Assembly (NCBI GenBank): GCA_946478635.1
Contig: CAMLCX010000273.1
Span: 1 to 6,686, forward strand
DNA: 6,686 nucleotides
DNA from: an uncultured Pseudomonadota bacterium
GTDB lineage: Bacteria > Desulfobacterota_B > Binatia > UBA9968
Direction: 5' to 3'
This document shows, piece after piece, positions 5,808 through 6,686 of this stretch; the stretch's first letter is position 1; every line of letters starts with the position of its first letter. The notes under the pieces are model-generated. The model was not told the DNA's origin. It saw nothing but the letters and a program-made list of their open reading frames with translations, and searched no databases. Made by a program: the position numbers and the translations under genes.

Positions 5808-6686
5808 CTACCGTTTACTTTCCAACTCTTCCTTGACCTCGCGTATCAACTTTAGGTTCATCACTTTTTCCGGAGGAATGTCTTCTTTGATTTTGAGCGG
5901 CGCTTTGACGTCGTATTCCATCAAATTTTTGATTCCTTGAGGAGAGGGGAGACCGGGCACGCCGTCCGGAAGTGATTTGGCGAAGCGGCGAATTCCTTCG
6001 ATGACCAGCGGCCGGCTCATATTGCCCATGGGGATTTTCTTCATGGCGATATCGGCCGCTTCCTCCGGCCGATCGCGGATGAACATCAGCGCCCGAACCA
6101 TGGGGCGGAGCCAACGTTTAATGTCGTTGGGGCGCTCGGCGATCATTTTGTCCGTGGCGACAAAACCTTGGAAAGGATACGGGAACAAATCGCCGACGAA
6201 GGCGAGCGTGCGCAAACCTTCCTTTTCGCCAAGCAGCGATTCATCGGCGTTGACGACCGCGGCGCTGAACGCGCCGGACTTGAGCGACAAGATCGTGTTG
6301 GTCGTGTTGCGCGACGGCATCGCAATCCGGTTAATATCGCGTCCCGAGACTCCTTCGCGTTCGACCAGCATCGTGATCAGCGCGTCCTGGGTGTCGCCGA
6401 CGGTGCCGACGGCCACCCGCTTCCCTTTAAGATCGGCAATTTTTTGGATATCGGACGCGGCCAGAAGATACCAGGTCACTTTTTCTGTTTGGAACATAAC
6501 GGCTTTGATCGGCGCACCGCGCAATGCCGCGCGCATGCCCGTCCCGCCGGCGCCGCTGTAATCGACATTGCCACTGACCAGCGCGGCGATCGCCGTGCTT
6601 CCGGGAATGACAATGGATTGGTTCTCCAATCCCTGATCACGGAAATAGCCTTTCACTTCAGCAACCGGGATGCTGAGGTAGTTGAG
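5808..6686 (-). CDS. NMT1/THI5-like ABC transporter substrate-binding protein, 5' end outside window
   Basis: 292 codons are visible and the frame stays open to the window edge, so the signal peptide and roughly the first 40-50 residues are missing. A GTG at 6654-6656 is an internal valine, not the start: ten in-frame codons upstream (LNYLSIPVAE) continue the family pattern and align with the region before AKGFFRDQG in the paralogue at 3754-4761. Numbered from the window edge, EVKGYFRDQG (10-19), GSTAIAALVSGNVDYSGAGG (29-48), DLKGKRVAVGTVGDTQD (85-101) and a C-terminal helical lobe are seen. The role would be capture of a small organic or sulfonate-like solute for an ABC importer; the ligand is unknown. 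It ends with TAG and is followed after 41 bp by the propeller gene on the same strand, so an operon is likely. It is the first gene of the block visible here but may not be the first in the operon. Confidence 0.88.
   Translation of the reverse strand, partial: LNYLSIPVAEVKGYFRDQGLENQSIVIPGSTAIAALVSGNVDYSGAGGTGMRAALRGAPIKAVMFQTEKVTWYLLAASDIQKIADLKGKRVAVGTVGDTQDALITMLVEREGVSGRDINRIAMPSRNTTNTILSLKSGAFSAAVVNADESLLGEKEGLRTLAFVGDLFPYPFQGFVATDKMIAERPNDIKRWLRPMVRALMFIRDRPEEAADIAMKKIPMGNMSRPLVIEGIRRFAKSLPDGVPGLPSPQGIKNLMEYDVKAPLKIKEDIPPEKVMNLKLIREVKEELESKR

Noticed and set aside
6654..6656. GTG as the start of the upstream NMT1-like gene
   Set aside because: The frame stays open upstream to the window edge and those codons fit the family alignment; starting here would also remove the signal peptide and part of the first strand of the fold.

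Overview
The window reads as one stretch of a bacterial chromosome of fairly high GC. All six genes I can support lie on the minus strand, so transcription runs from high to low coordinates. Lipoprotein-free signal peptides on three secreted proteins, several periplasmic substrate-binding proteins and a topoisomerase VI pair together suggest a Gram-negative environmental lineage. Candidates are the groups formerly called Deltaproteobacteria (Binatota-like) or Rokubacteria/Methylomirabilota/Tectomicrobia relatives. That assignment rests on gene content and on an octamer repeat style I associate with such genomes; nothing here proves it.

Layout in the direction of transcription. (1) Positions 6686 to 2564 hold a four-gene block with short gaps: a 5'-truncated NMT1/THI5-like substrate-binding protein, a secreted SMP-30/gluconolactonase-like beta-propeller, a second complete NMT1/THI5-like substrate-binding protein that starts 6 nt after the propeller stop, and a family-1 (Fe3+/polyamine-type fold) substrate-binding protein. 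No permease or ATPase is visible, so the transport partners must lie outside the window or be shared. (2) Positions 2283-2563 are a noncoding gap with a good extended -10 promoter pointing at the next operon, an imperfect palindrome over its -35 region, and four tandem 8-bp TGGAG-type repeats. (3) Positions 2282 to 1 hold the operon for topoisomerase VI: subunit B (GHKL ATPase, complete) overlapping by 26 bp the start of subunit A (Spo11-like, cut by the window edge after 82 codons).

The two blocks probably do unrelated jobs: periplasmic capture and possibly hydrolysis or sensing of a small organic solute, and type IIB DNA topoisomerase activity. The most notable points are the archaeal-type topoisomerase VI in a bacterial setting, a candidate beta-clamp-binding hexapeptide in the disordered C-terminal tail of its B subunit, and the octamer repeat in its probable 5' leader. 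I found no RNA genes, CRISPR arrays, insertion sequences or attachment sites.
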